The notes under the pieces were generated by a model. It was not told the origin of the DNA, ran no database searches, and was given only the letters and a program-made list of their open reading frames with translations. Made by a program: the position numbers and the translations under genes. 64,000 nucleotides of DNA from Halobellus litoreus (lineage in GTDB: Archaea > Halobacteriota > Halobacteria > Halobacteriales > Haloferacaceae): the NCBI RefSeq assembly GCF_024464595.1, contig NZ_JANHAW010000001.1:1009083-1073082 (forward strand), written 5' to 3'. The first letter of the stretch is position 1. Every line of letters begins with the position of its first letter. Below, in pieces: positions 7,588 through 15,646 of the stretch.

Positions 7588-9402
7588 ATGTCTGACACCG
7601 ACGCCGACGCCGCCTCGACAGCCGAATCGAACGCGCTACGGACACCTATCGTCGCCGTTCTCGGCCACGTCGACCACGGCAAGACGACGCTGCTCGATAC
7701 GATTCGCGGCTCCGCGGTGAGCGAGGGCGAGGCCGGTGCGATCACCCAGCACATCGGCGCGACCGCGGTCCCGCTGGAGACGGTCTCGGAGATGGCGGGC
7801 GACCTCGTCGACCCGACCGACTTCGACCTCCCGGGGCTGCTGTTCATCGACACGCCGGGCCACCACTCGTTCACGACCCTCCGCTCTCGCGGCGGCGCGC
7901 TCGCCGACATCGCGGTCGTCGTCGTCGACGTCAACGACGGCTTCCAGCCCCAGACCATCGAGGCGCTGGAGATCCTCCAGCGGACGGGCACGCCGTTCGT
8001 CGTCGCCGCGAACAAGATCGACACCACCCCGGGATGGAACCCCAACGACGGACGGCCGATCCAGGAGACCTACGAGAAGCAGTCGCAGAACGCCAGGAGC
8101 AGACTCGACGAGAACCTCTATGAGATCATCGGCGACCTCTCCGACGAGGGCTTTTCTGCCGATCTGTACTGGCGCGTCCAGAACTTCACGAAGAACGTCG
8201 GCGTCGTCCCGCTCTCGGCGATCACGAGCGAAGGGATCCCGGACCTCCTGGCGGTCCTGATGGGGCTCTCTCAGCGCTATATGAAAGAGCAGATGGCCGT
8301 CGACGTCACGGGCCCCGGCGCGGGGACGGTGCTGGAGGTCAAAGACGAGCGCGGGTTCGGCGCGACCGTCGACGTCGTCCTCTACGACGGGAGCGTCCGC
8401 GCGGACGACGAGATCGTCGTCGGCGGGATCGACGGCCCGATCGTGACCGAGGTGCGCGCGCTCCTACAGCCCCGACCGAACGCGGAGATCCGGGTCGAGA
8501 AGCGCTTCGACAAAGTCGATGAGGTCCGCGCCGCCGCGGGGATCAAGATCGCCGCCCCCGAACTCGACGACGCGATGGCCGGCGCGCCGATCCGCGTCGT
8601 CCGCGACCGCGACATCGAGGACGTCATCGAGGAGGTCGAGTCCGAACTCGCGGAGATCCAGGTCTCCACCGAGGAGGAGGGCGTCGTCGTCAAGGCCGAC
8701 ACGCTCGGGAGTCTGGAGGCGATGGCGAACGCCCTCCGGGAGGCGGAGGTGCCGATCCTCCGCGCGGAGGTCGGCGACGTCGCCCCGCGGGACGTCGCGG
8801 TCGCCTCGACCGCCAACGAGGAGAAACACCGCGTCATCCTCGGATTCAACGTCGACGTGCTCTCGAACGCCGAGACCGAACTCGACGAGAGCGAGGTGAA
8901 GCTGTTCGAGGACGACGTCATCTATCAGCTCGTCGAAGGGTACGAGAACTACGTCGACGAGATCGAGCGCGCACAGCAGGAGACGGTCCTCGACAAGATC
9001 GTCCGCCCGTGTCGCTTCCGCATTCTCGAAGACCACGTGTTCCGGCAGTCCGACCCCGCCGTCGTCGGCGTCGAGGTGCTCTCGGGAACCCTAAAGAACA
9101 ACCAGAACGTCGTGAAGTGGGAGGGCAACGAGACGACCCGCGTCGGCCAGCTCTCGGGAATTCAGGAACAGGGCGAGGACGTCTCGGAGGCGCGCGCGGG
9201 GACCCGCGTCTCGGTCGCCATCGACGGCCCCACGGTGGGGAGACAGATCGAGGAGGGCGACGAACTGTGGATCGACCTGCCCGAGAAGCACGCGAAGATC
9301 CTCGAACAGGAACTGTCCGACGACATCCCGGCCGACGAACTGGAGGCGCTGACGGGATATCTCGACAAACACCGGAAGCGCGACCCATTCTGGGGCAAGT
9401 AG
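7588..9402 (+). CDS. infB: Translation initiation factor IF-2 (aIF5B)
   Basis: A 604-aa GTPase of the IF-2/eIF5B family, which promotes subunit joining and initiator tRNA placement. The G1 motif GHVDHGKTT begins at residue 26, then the DTPGHHSF G3 and the NKID G4. The beta-barrel and C-terminal domains follow ([23 protein letters not shown]), and the protein ends with the helical tail [19 protein letters not shown]. Length is typical of archaeal members. It is divergent from the nob1/PRC-barrel pair. Confidence 0.96.
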   Translation: MSDTDADAASTAESNALRTPIVAVLGHVDHGKTTLLDTIRGSAVSEGEAGAITQHIGATAVPLETVSEMAGDLVDPTDFDLPGLLFIDTPGHHSFTTLRSRGGALADIAVVVVDVNDGFQPQTIEALEILQRTGTPFVVAANKIDTTPGWNPNDGRPIQETYEKQSQNARSRLDENLYEIIGDLSDEGFSADLYWRVQNFTKNVGVVPLSAITSEGIPDLLAVLMGLSQRYMKEQMAVDVTGPGAGTVLEVKDERGFGATVDVVLYDGSVRADDEIVVGGIDGPIVTEVRALLQPRPNAEIRVEKRFDKVDEVRAAAGIKIAAPELDDAMAGAPIRVVRDRDIEDVIEEVESELAEIQVSTEEEGVVVKADTLGSLEAMANALREAEVPILRAEVGDVAPRDVAVASTANEEKHRVILGFNVDVLSNAETELDESEVKLFEDDVIYQLVEGYENYVDEIERAQQETVLDKIVRPCRFRILEDHVFRQSDPAVVGVEVLSGTLKNNQNVVKWEGNETTRVGQLSGIQEQGEDVSEARAGTRVSVAIDGPTVGRQIEEGDELWIDLPEKHAKILEQELSDDIPADELEALTGYLDKHRKRDPFWGK

Positions 9403-9856
9403 ACGGTTTGCGGAGTTGTATGTGTACACAAATTTCGGAGTATTTGCTACCGGCAGTGGTCAACCCTGCCGGACTATTTCGCCCATCTGATTGGTAGACA
9501 CTTCACGGCTACTCACGAGTCACTCAGGCTCGACGAACGCGACGCCTGCTGGGTTCCCAATGCCACCCGCGTGTGGGTGAATCGAGCACCACTTTTTGAG
9601 AGTACTGCTCACGTACTGTCTGGGTCAATATTCACGTGACAAATCTGTCTATTTCGGCGTGGATTGTATCAGATAGCGATCGCTTGAAGCCACCCTTCCA
9701 GCCCGAATAATCATATTTTATTGATTTACTAATAAATAGTACTTTCATAGAAGTATATAGAAAAATATGTTTTCAGAGCATTCGGACTCACGGGGTGCTA
9801 TCATCCGGGATCGGCGGCGTTCATCGTCGAAGATGTGGACCGAGCAGGCGACGGTA

Positions 9857-10035
9857 TCAACGGGATAAACAATGGTATCGAACAGTAACGAAGTGGGTCT
9901 GAAACCTCCAAACTGTCCGTTCTATCGCCGTCAGTACTAGCCGGGAATAGCGGATTACTTCCGATTGACCCGGCCTCACAGTTGAGACGGGCTGTAATTC
10001 AGCCTGCTGCGTCCACTCGTGAAGGGTCTGGAAAT
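9857..10035 (-). pseudogene. Degenerate IS6-type transposase fragment (left island edge)
   Basis: The minus-strand reading gives FQTLHEWTQQAELQPVST followed by SEVIRY. This resembles the haloarchaeal IS6-type transposase segment around STVHNWxQKADLQP and the following DETVIR. There is no start and the surrounding reading is interrupted by stops, so it is a remnant. The match is recognised by eye against remembered family sequence and is weaker than for the right-hand fragment near 19.2-19.5 kb. Confidence 0.4.
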
Positions 10036-10247
10036 TGAATTTCTTTTAATCCCGAACTATCGAAATGGTTATTTATATTTCGAAACTATATTAGTGACGA
10101 AAAAGTCGGTTCTAAATACCTAGCTGGACCACTTACTCGAGAGCTCTTCCGGTGCTCCGGAAACAACAAATCGGTCCACCCGGGGGATGCACTAGCTGTT
10201 CGGTTTCGGTCGTAGACACCCGAACAATCGGGCGGCTCATACTCTAA

Positions 10248-10270
10248 CGTAACGCAACCCCTCAGTTACG
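10248..10270. promoter_or_regulatory. Inverted repeat upstream of the V4R sensor gene (candidate operator)
   Basis: CGTAAC (10248-10253) and GTTACG (10265-10270) form a perfect 6-bp inverted repeat with an 11-nt spacer. It sits directly upstream of the TATA-like element of the sensor gene. The placement fits an activator or repressor site, but no second copy was found at the other promoters of the cluster. Confidence 0.35.
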
Positions 10271-10272
10271 CG

Positions 10273-10286
10273 TATAGTTTTTTACT
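10273..10286 (+). promoter_or_regulatory. TATA-like element of the V4R sensor gene
   Basis: TATAGTTTTTTACT is centred about 31 nt upstream of the ATG at 10311, the spacing expected for a leaderless or near-leaderless archaeal transcript. Confidence 0.5.
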
Positions 10287-10310
10287 ACGGGTCCCAAACG
10301 GCACATTAGA

Positions 10311-11099
10311 ATGAAATCAGACGATTTTGATCTCAAAGCAGACCTTCAATACGGGGCCGAACCTGGCGTCAACTCGTTTCGGAATAACCGTATGGTCATT
10401 TTCAATGCGAAATCAATGGGACTGCTCCGTCAACAACTGATCGAAACTCTCGGCGTCGAAGAGGCGCGAAAAACACTCTTTCGGTTCGGATTCCAATCAG
10501 GGTATTCCGACTTCCTGTCGATCGACAAGAATTACGACTTCGATACCCCTGAAGAACTACTGAAGGCTGGACCGAAAATTCACACTGATAAAGGCCTCGT
10601 CAAAGTGGAAACACACGAGATGGAGTACGACAAAGAGGAAAGCATCTTCCACTTTGACGGGAGCTGGCACAATTCGTATGAGGCAGAACAGCACATCATT
10701 TACAACGGGGAAGCAGACGTTCCCGTGTGCTGGAGTTTGACCGGATACGCTTCAGCGTGGTGCAGCGGTTTCTCCGAAATCCCGGTGCTGGCGATGGAGT
10801 CAAAGTGTGAGGGAATGGGCGACGAACACTGTGAGTGGTCAGTCAAACCCATTGACGAATGGGGCGAAGAAGCAGAACCCTATATTAATGCGATTATGGA
10901 TTTCTTCAAGGGTGACAAACTGATGGAGTACTATAGCTATATGGAGGAACAGCAGGGCCTCGAGGGAAAGATCGAACTCGCAAAGGAGACGAATCTCCCC
11001 GAAACGAGAGCCTCAACAGCGGTCGATTCGAAGGAGAACATCCGAATGTTTCGCGAGGCCATCGAAGAGATCCTAGGCAAACAGCCGCCCAAGCTATAA
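10311..11099 (+). CDS. Stand-alone XylR_N/V4R aromatic (phenol) sensor protein
   Basis: A 262-aa protein matching the sensor region of bacterial aromatic-responsive regulators (XylR, DmpR, MopR). A XylR_N-like domain spans about residues 10-110 and a V4R domain about 115-180. Counting from the V4R cysteines, the MopR zinc ligands C155, E178, C181 and C189 correspond at identical spacing to Cys140, Glu163, Cys166 and Cys174. The MopR phenol contacts H106 and W134 correspond to His91 and Trp119. The AAA+ sigma54-activating domain and the Fis-type HTH are absent; instead there is a tail of about 75 residues, partly charged and helical. It should bind phenol-type effectors, but how it signals is unknown. 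It stands near the diiron monooxygenase cluster on the opposite strand. Confidence 0.85.
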   Translation: MKSDDFDLKADLQYGAEPGVNSFRNNRMVIFNAKSMGLLRQQLIETLGVEEARKTLFRFGFQSGYSDFLSIDKNYDFDTPEELLKAGPKIHTDKGLVKVETHEMEYDKEESIFHFDGSWHNSYEAEQHIIYNGEADVPVCWSLTGYASAWCSGFSEIPVLAMESKCEGMGDEHCEWSVKPIDEWGEEAEPYINAIMDFFKGDKLMEYYSYMEEQQGLEGKIELAKETNLPETRASTAVDSKENIRMFREAIEEILGKQPPKL

Positions 11100-11234
11100 T
11101 CTAACGGAAAATACATTTCGTTGGGTTTGAGAGATCTCAGATTCATCGGTTCTAGTTCCTTTAGCCGATCTTTTTGATACTAGGCGGACACGGGAAGCAG
11201 ACGAGCGCCCATCTGGTGGGTTGAACATCAGCCG

Positions 11235-11432
11235 TCAGGAGGTGAGTTGCCGTTCGAGGTCCCGCATCGATTTAGCCCGTATTTCAGGAAACACGGGACA
11301 GGTGGTCGGCTCTTCCGCTGATACTTCCTGAATGATCGCCTGGCGCAGATCGTGCGTACACGCCCGACCAAATTTGTCGAAGTGGGGACATTTTACGCAA
11401 CAGTCCGAGGGCTGGAACCGACGGCTAGACAT
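11235..11432 (-). CDS. Small cysteine-rich protein (65 aa)
   Basis: A 65-aa protein with Cys11, Cys12, Cys15, Cys25 and a late Cys (TTCPVF), plus histidines in CPHFDKFGRACTHD, so metal binding is likely. A good TATA-like CTATTTATATTG lies about 26 nt upstream of the ATG in gene orientation, supporting expression as a leaderless transcript. It sits inside the aromatic island between the sensor and the monooxygenase genes. I do not recognise the family; an Fe-S or zinc chaperone-type role is only a guess. Confidence 0.6.
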   Translation of the reverse strand: MSSRRFQPSDCCVKCPHFDKFGRACTHDLRQAIIQEVSAEEPTTCPVFPEIRAKSMRDLERQLTS

Positions 11433-11926
11433 AGAACGTGGTATGATACAACAATATAAATAGTTTTGTGCCCAACTGGATTGCGGATTTCATAATAGAA
11501 TCAGGCATTGAAAGCTTGCAGCCACGCTGCTGTATGTCTTGCTGAGTGTGTCTAAAGCGAGAAGGGTTGCGTCACCAGAGCCGTTCAGCTCTTCGAAGTC
11601 GCGTCGGATGGCGTTGCGATTCCTATGAATCGCGTGTGGCGAAGTAAGAGACGATGGCTACCCCCGGCAGCCAGTATGCGCCGGTGACGGGGAATACCGC
11701 ATCTCGATCATCACTCGCGTTCTGGGCTGTATTAGTGGAAAGTGGAGCGAGCGGTGATATCGAAGCCAATCCCGGCAAATTATCAGTAGCGCCGGGCGGT
11801 TACTCGAATATTCGTCTCTTCTACCGCGAGGCACTGCGTATGTGTCCGCGGTGAAAAGGACCGTCGAAGCTGCCACAGTACGTGTTAGCGTGTAACTCGG
11901 GCACGGAAACGATGATTCTGTCGAAG
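11433..11926. other. Gene-free stretch inside the island
   Basis: About 490 nt with no convincing gene. A short minus-strand frame around 11500-11640 reads AIHRNRNAIRRDFEELNGSG, which looks coding-like, but it has a stop just upstream and no start, so it may be a leftover gene fragment. Otherwise I see only the promoter of the small Cys-rich gene at the left end. Confidence 0.45.
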
Positions 11927-12157
11927 CTACGCGTCGACATCCAGGTTCGAGACGCGGATCGAATGAGGTGTCCCTTCCAGATCTTCGAACACCTCCCGAT
12001 GTTCGTCCGTCGGATCAGTCCCGTCGTAATTCGGGCACCGAACCGTTGGTTCACCGTACAGTGGAGGTGGACCATCGAGAACGTCCTCGTCGGTGAACTC
12101 GTATCCGCATGCGGGACACTCGCCTAGCGGCTCTTGCTCTGGGCTTGTGGGAGCCAT
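11927..12157 (-). CDS. Small zinc-ribbon-like protein downstream of the monooxygenase alpha gene
   Basis: A 76-aa acidic protein starting MAPTSPEQEPLGECPACGYEF, with CxxC at residues 14-17 and a further Cys in PTVRCPNYDG, then an acidic tail. The ATG at 12157 is chosen over a TTG two codons upstream. It begins 85 nt after the tmoA stop on the same strand, and an AT-rich TTTAATATCC in between could be its own promoter. It may be part of the monooxygenase transcript. No family recognised; an accessory metal- or redox-binding protein of the cluster is plausible. Confidence 0.6.
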   Translation of the reverse strand: MAPTSPEQEPLGECPACGYEFTDEDVLDGPPPLYGEPTVRCPNYDGTDPTDEHREVFEDLEGTPHSIRVSNLDVDA

Positions 12158-12242
12158 TAACAAGAGCTTTTATCTGATGGATATTAAACGTACCGCATCC
12201 AGTGATCAAAGAGCGAGGTTCCGACTGCTGGATCGAAACGAA

Positions 12243-13787
12243 TCAGTCGTCGCTGGCCGCACCGGCGGGATCAGACGAAGACGGACTCCAGTCGGCCCAG
12301 TCGTCACCCCACTCGGGGGCGCGGAAGTCGATCCCACGCTCGTAATCGTTGTCCGCTCCCATACCCATATGCTCGAGGGCACCTTCTAGGGTCTGCGGCT
12401 GGATGTCTCCGGCCAGGAAGCGCCGCAATATCGATTTGTGCTCCGCGTATCGCTCGGGCTCGTTCTCGAAGATCCACTGACAAGGCTCCGAGCAGAAGTA
12501 GTACGTTTCACCATCGTGTTCGTGACAGTGGAGTCGGTTGTGGTCCTGGTCGGGATCCGCGTGAATTGCAGGGAGCTGACAGAGGTCACAGAGGACGATA
12601 AGGTCGTCCGCAACTGTTTTTTCGAGATCATCTTCTCGCATCGCCTTGGCGTGGCGGTCCCACTTTTCCCCCCAACGCTCCTCCCAGCCAGGGTACTTTT
12701 CTTCGAGCCACTCTCGGTCCTCTGCTGTCACACCGGGCGGTGCGATAGGCAGCGTCGGGCGCCAGTGGTAGTGACCGCCGGCCATATAATGGCTGGTACC
12801 ACCCTGACGCACGAGTTCGATAAATTGGTCCCAGTACCACGGCTTTTCGAGTCCCGTGCTTTCGATGTTTTCTAAGAACTGATCGACGATCCACTCTTCC
12901 ATAAACTCGCCCCAAGACATCTCACGATCCTCGACTGGAGTATAGTAGTCCATACTCGGTCCAGTCAGCGCGGAGAACAGCTTGTAGCACCGCCAGAACG
13001 ACTTGTCAACGAGGTACTGTGCCCGGTCCAGATCGTCGTACTCGTCAAGAATCTCGATGATTGCATTACCTTGTTGGGCGTGACGAGCCTCGTCGGTCTG
13101 AATGGACGAGATTGCCTCAGAGAACTCAATATCGCCGACGTCAGCGGCATCGGACGCCAGCGCCAGGAATTGCATATTCGTGAAACCGGTCTCGAATGCG
13201 AACGTGATTTGGAGCGCCGAGTCGATGGCGTTCGAGGCCTTGAAATCGTCGAACAGGTGCCGCGCAGCGACAGACGCCCAGTCCTCGGTGTGATACATCT
13301 TCTTGGCCCAGTCGTACTGGGAATCTTCCTTGACGAAACTGTGTGGAATGCGGAGCTGAAGTTCCGTGTGTCGGAGCTCGTCCATCGCCCCAAACTGTGC
13401 CATATGTCGCCACGCGCTGTCAGGTGCGAAGCGGGCATATTGAGATTCACTCGTAACGGCTGCACGTTCGAGAAGCGGAACTGTGGCGAAGTGGAACTTG
13501 AGTACGTCCTCCCACCCCATTCCAAGAGAATGCGGAAGTCCAGACTGGTCCATCGCAGAACTCACTGCGTAAACGCTCCCGTCCTTTTCGTGCTGCGTCT
13601 CGTAGTATTCTCGGGCTGTCTGTTTGTACGTCTCCTCCCAGCTTTCCCATCCATCTTCGGGCACGTTGTACGCATCTTGCCCGGTCAATCCCGGTGGGTA
13701 CATTTCCTCTTCGTCGACGTAGGAGATATCCCAGTTCGTGTTCGTCGCTGTTTGATACCAATCCTCACGTCTAACGTTTGGTAACAT
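12243..13787 (-). CDS. tmoA: Diiron aromatic monooxygenase alpha subunit (toluene-4-monooxygenase TmoA-like)
   Basis: A 514-aa hydroxylase large subunit of the bacterial multicomponent monooxygenase family. It aligns along its length with TmoA, including GFTNMQFLALASDAAD and SSIQTDEARHAQQGN. The diiron ligands are Glu107, Glu137/His140 (MDELRH), Glu199 and Glu233/His236 (TDEARH). Substrate-gate Thr203 and Gln230 match T4MO T201 and Q228. T4MO G103 and I100 are replaced by Leu106 and Val103. The C-terminal YHS-like part carries Cys400, Cys403, Cys432 and Cys436, a likely zinc site. The reaction is O2-dependent hydroxylation of an aromatic ring. The ATG at 13787 is preferred over a TTG at 13811 because a TATA box overlaps the latter. 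It lies 125 nt downstream of tmoE with its own promoter. Confidence 0.93.
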   Translation of the reverse strand: MLPNVRREDWYQTATNTNWDISYVDEEEMYPPGLTGQDAYNVPEDGWESWEETYKQTAREYYETQHEKDGSVYAVSSAMDQSGLPHSLGMGWEDVLKFHFATVPLLERAAVTSESQYARFAPDSAWRHMAQFGAMDELRHTELQLRIPHSFVKEDSQYDWAKKMYHTEDWASVAARHLFDDFKASNAIDSALQITFAFETGFTNMQFLALASDAADVGDIEFSEAISSIQTDEARHAQQGNAIIEILDEYDDLDRAQYLVDKSFWRCYKLFSALTGPSMDYYTPVEDREMSWGEFMEEWIVDQFLENIESTGLEKPWYWDQFIELVRQGGTSHYMAGGHYHWRPTLPIAPPGVTAEDREWLEEKYPGWEERWGEKWDRHAKAMREDDLEKTVADDLIVLCDLCQLPAIHADPDQDHNRLHCHEHDGETYYFCSEPCQWIFENEPERYAEHKSILRRFLAGDIQPQTLEGALEHMGMGADNDYERGIDFRAPEWGDDWADWSPSSSDPAGAASDD

Positions 13788-13810
13788 TTGCAATGAGAGA
13801 ACTTGACCCA

Positions 13811-13823
13811 ATTATAATAAAAG
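13811..13823 (-). promoter_or_regulatory. TATA box of the monooxygenase alpha gene
   Basis: In gene orientation CTTTTATTATAAT is centred about 29 nt upstream of the ATG at 13787. It argues that tmoA has its own leaderless transcript and that the TTG at 13811 is not the start. Confidence 0.6.
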
Positions 13824-13912
13824 TTTGGTTGAATCCGTCGGAGTCTGTCATAAGTACCGCGTAGATCGGACTCTGACCGCAGAAAACAACACTACGAACG
13901 GATGGTAAACAG

Positions 13913-14965
13913 CTACGAGGGTCGTTGCACCGGTACGTCCCCGAGCATCGCGTCGTACTTCTGTTCGATATCCTCCATCACGTCGTCGAAGGGGAGGGTC
14001 TCAGGTGGCATCGACTCGAACGCGGGTCGGAACGCCCGGACGGCGTCCTCACAAGCCGGGTAGTACTCGTCGATCGTCTCTTGGATTACTACACCGTTGG
14101 ATTCGTCGACCTCGATGAGGTGTTTCGCGATGGAGGCGCCGATTTCTCGGCTTCGATCCGAATCGAGGTAGAAATTATCCAGCACCTGTGCGTAGAGATC
14201 CGAGTCGTTCGCCTCGAAGAGTTCCGAATAGTGGGCCAAGAATAGTTCGTCGAAGAGGGGTTTCAGAACGAGGTTAGTACCGACGAAGGACTTCCCCCAG
14301 TCGTATTCAACTAGAAGTTCCTCGATGACTTTCCGGAACGGTTGCCACAACTCGTCTTCCTCCCATACTTCTCGCTCGTTCTCGGTGAAGCCCCTCTCAG
14401 GGAACTCTTTCTTAAGCTGGCTCGCCCGTCGAGCGAGGCGCTCCTGCCGCCGAATCTCGTCCGTGGACTGAAGCGTCATCGCGGTGCTGATGGTGCTGGA
14501 CGGTGCAACCATAGTGAGGTACGAAGCGAGCATCTGCAGTCCGTGACAGGGATAGCGAAGCGGTAAGAACGCTCGCTTCTGGAAATCGAGCCACGGGTCG
14601 TCGCTTCGCTCTGTACCCCGTTCAAGGACTTCTGCCTGTTCGTACAACGTTTCGATCGCACTCTCGCGGTCGTCCATCAGGTCGTTGTACTTTTCGTACG
14701 TCATCTCCCGGGGATCGCGCCAGGAGTCGAAGTCGTCTGGGTACTCTCCGGCGATCGAACTCCCCTCACGATACTCACGATACCACTCCGCGAGCGCCTG
14801 ATCCGTTCCGACTGCGAGGCGAGGAACCTTGCCGTCGTAACGCTCACCGATGTCGTAGTTCGTTCGGTGAGTCGCAACGTCGTACGTCGTAGGGATTCGA
14901 CGCTGGTTCCACGTGGTGTACGTTCGATACGTCTGCTCTTTCATCGGGTACTGTTTTTCACTCAT
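13913..14965 (-). CDS. tmoE: Diiron aromatic monooxygenase beta subunit (TmoE-like)
   Basis: A 350-aa catalytically inactive partner of the alpha subunit in the hydroxylase dimer of trimers. It aligns with TmoE: KVPRLAVGTDQALAEWYREY near the N-terminus, LRYPCHGLQML, APSSTISTAMTLQSTDEIRR, and YDWGKSFVGTNLVLKP (TmoE has FDWGEAFVSLNLVVKP). It lacks the two DExRH motifs, as expected. The ATG at 14965 (MSEKQYPMKE) lies 2 nt after the tmoD stop; longer in-frame extensions read through the effector gene and are not real. Confidence 0.92.
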   Translation of the reverse strand: MSEKQYPMKEQTYRTYTTWNQRRIPTTYDVATHRTNYDIGERYDGKVPRLAVGTDQALAEWYREYREGSSIAGEYPDDFDSWRDPREMTYEKYNDLMDDRESAIETLYEQAEVLERGTERSDDPWLDFQKRAFLPLRYPCHGLQMLASYLTMVAPSSTISTAMTLQSTDEIRRQERLARRASQLKKEFPERGFTENEREVWEEDELWQPFRKVIEELLVEYDWGKSFVGTNLVLKPLFDELFLAHYSELFEANDSDLYAQVLDNFYLDSDRSREIGASIAKHLIEVDESNGVVIQETIDEYYPACEDAVRAFRPAFESMPPETLPFDDVMEDIEQKYDAMLGDVPVQRPS

Positions 14966-14967
14966 AT

Positions 14968-15267
14968 TCACTGGTTCGAGTGCGTTTCTTTGATGTCGCT
15001 GACGAACTCCACCCGGTCTGACTGGGGATTGATGTAGCCCTTGAACGAGGAGATCTGTTCCTCGATCCCACCGGGAACCGAGATAGCCCCTTTTCCAAGT
15101 AGTTCGTCCAAGGTCTCTTGCGTTACGACGCACTTGTCTTCGGCCTCGACCCGAAGGTAGGCTCGACGGTCGGTGACTTCGACATCGCCGTCGGTGTCGC
15201 GTTTTATGGCTTCGACGATTCCGTCGGTTTCGCGGTTGTTTCGTAACACGGGTCCGACTTTCGACAT
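14968..15267 (-). CDS. tmoD: Monooxygenase effector (coupling) protein, TmoD-like
   Basis: A 99-aa cofactor-free regulatory protein that docks on the hydroxylase and tunes turnover and coupling. It aligns with TmoD: VGPVLRNN, then EVTDRRAYLRVEAED matching EVEDRRAYVRIAAEG, TQETLDELLGK and SSFKGYINPQSDRVEF. Length is near the usual 100 residues. It starts 2 nt after the Rieske gene stop and ends 2 nt before tmoE, so translation is tightly clustered. Confidence 0.9.
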   Translation of the reverse strand: MSKVGPVLRNNRETDGIVEAIKRDTDGDVEVTDRRAYLRVEAEDKCVVTQETLDELLGKGAISVPGGIEEQISSFKGYINPQSDRVEFVSDIKETHSNQ

Positions 15268-15269
15268 CG

Positions 15270-15644
15270 TTAGCTTCCCTCCGACATTACCACGTATATT
15301 TCTCCGCCGTCGACGCCGGCTTCGTATTCGTTGAGTCCGTTTCCGGAGGGGTTCACTCCCTCACCGGTTTCTAGGTCGAACTCCCAGGTGTGTGCCGCGC
15401 AAGTGATGGTGGTTTCGTCATCGTGAGGGCCACACATACAGCCACGCTTTCCAGTCTCTTCGAGGTCTCTGTCTTGGTGTGGGCAGATAGCATCGTAGGC
15501 GTGGAGCTCCTCGTCGAGGTCCCGCCAAATCAGAACTTTCCTTCCTTCCACCTCGAAGAAGGTCAATTCGTCTGCCCAAATGTCATGGTCGTCACAGAGG
15601 TAGTGCTTCTCACCATTAAGAGGTTCTGTGGAATCTTCTGGCAT
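15270..15644 (-). CDS. tmoC: Rieske-type ferredoxin of the monooxygenase, TmoC-like, with an insertion
   Basis: A 124-aa [2Fe-2S] Rieske ferredoxin that carries electrons to the hydroxylase. The cluster ligands are Cys54 and His56 (ICPHQ) and Cys82 and His85 (CAAH). The distance between the pairs is 25 residues, against 16 in TmoC. The extra stretch includes GCMCGPHDDE, adding Cys69 and Cys71. The rest follows the family (DIWADELTFF, GEGVNPSGNGLNEY, GEIYVVM). The ATG at 15644 lies 2 nt after the tmoB stop. What the extra cysteines do is unknown. Confidence 0.9.
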   Translation of the reverse strand: MPEDSTEPLNGEKHYLCDDHDIWADELTFFEVEGRKVLIWRDLDEELHAYDAICPHQDRDLEETGKRGCMCGPHDDETTITCAAHTWEFDLETGEGVNPSGNGLNEYEAGVDGGEIYVVMSEGS

Positions 15645-15646
15645 AC

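Larger units (their letters stand above)
9403..10310. other. AT-rich gene-free left edge of the accessory island
   Basis: GC drops sharply after the aIF5B stop, with runs of A/T near 9710-9770 and 10040-10100. I see no intact gene. A degenerate transposase-like fragment lies on the minus strand around 9857-10035, and the promoter of the V4R sensor gene is at the right end. The coding-like but stop-ridden character fits a decayed insertion zone at the junction between core genome and island. Confidence 0.6.

Noticed and set aside
11500-11640. Minus-strand fragment AIHRNRNAIRRDFEELNGSG
   Set aside because: Coding-like, but with an in-frame stop directly upstream and no start. Possibly a gene remnant; noted only in the gap description.
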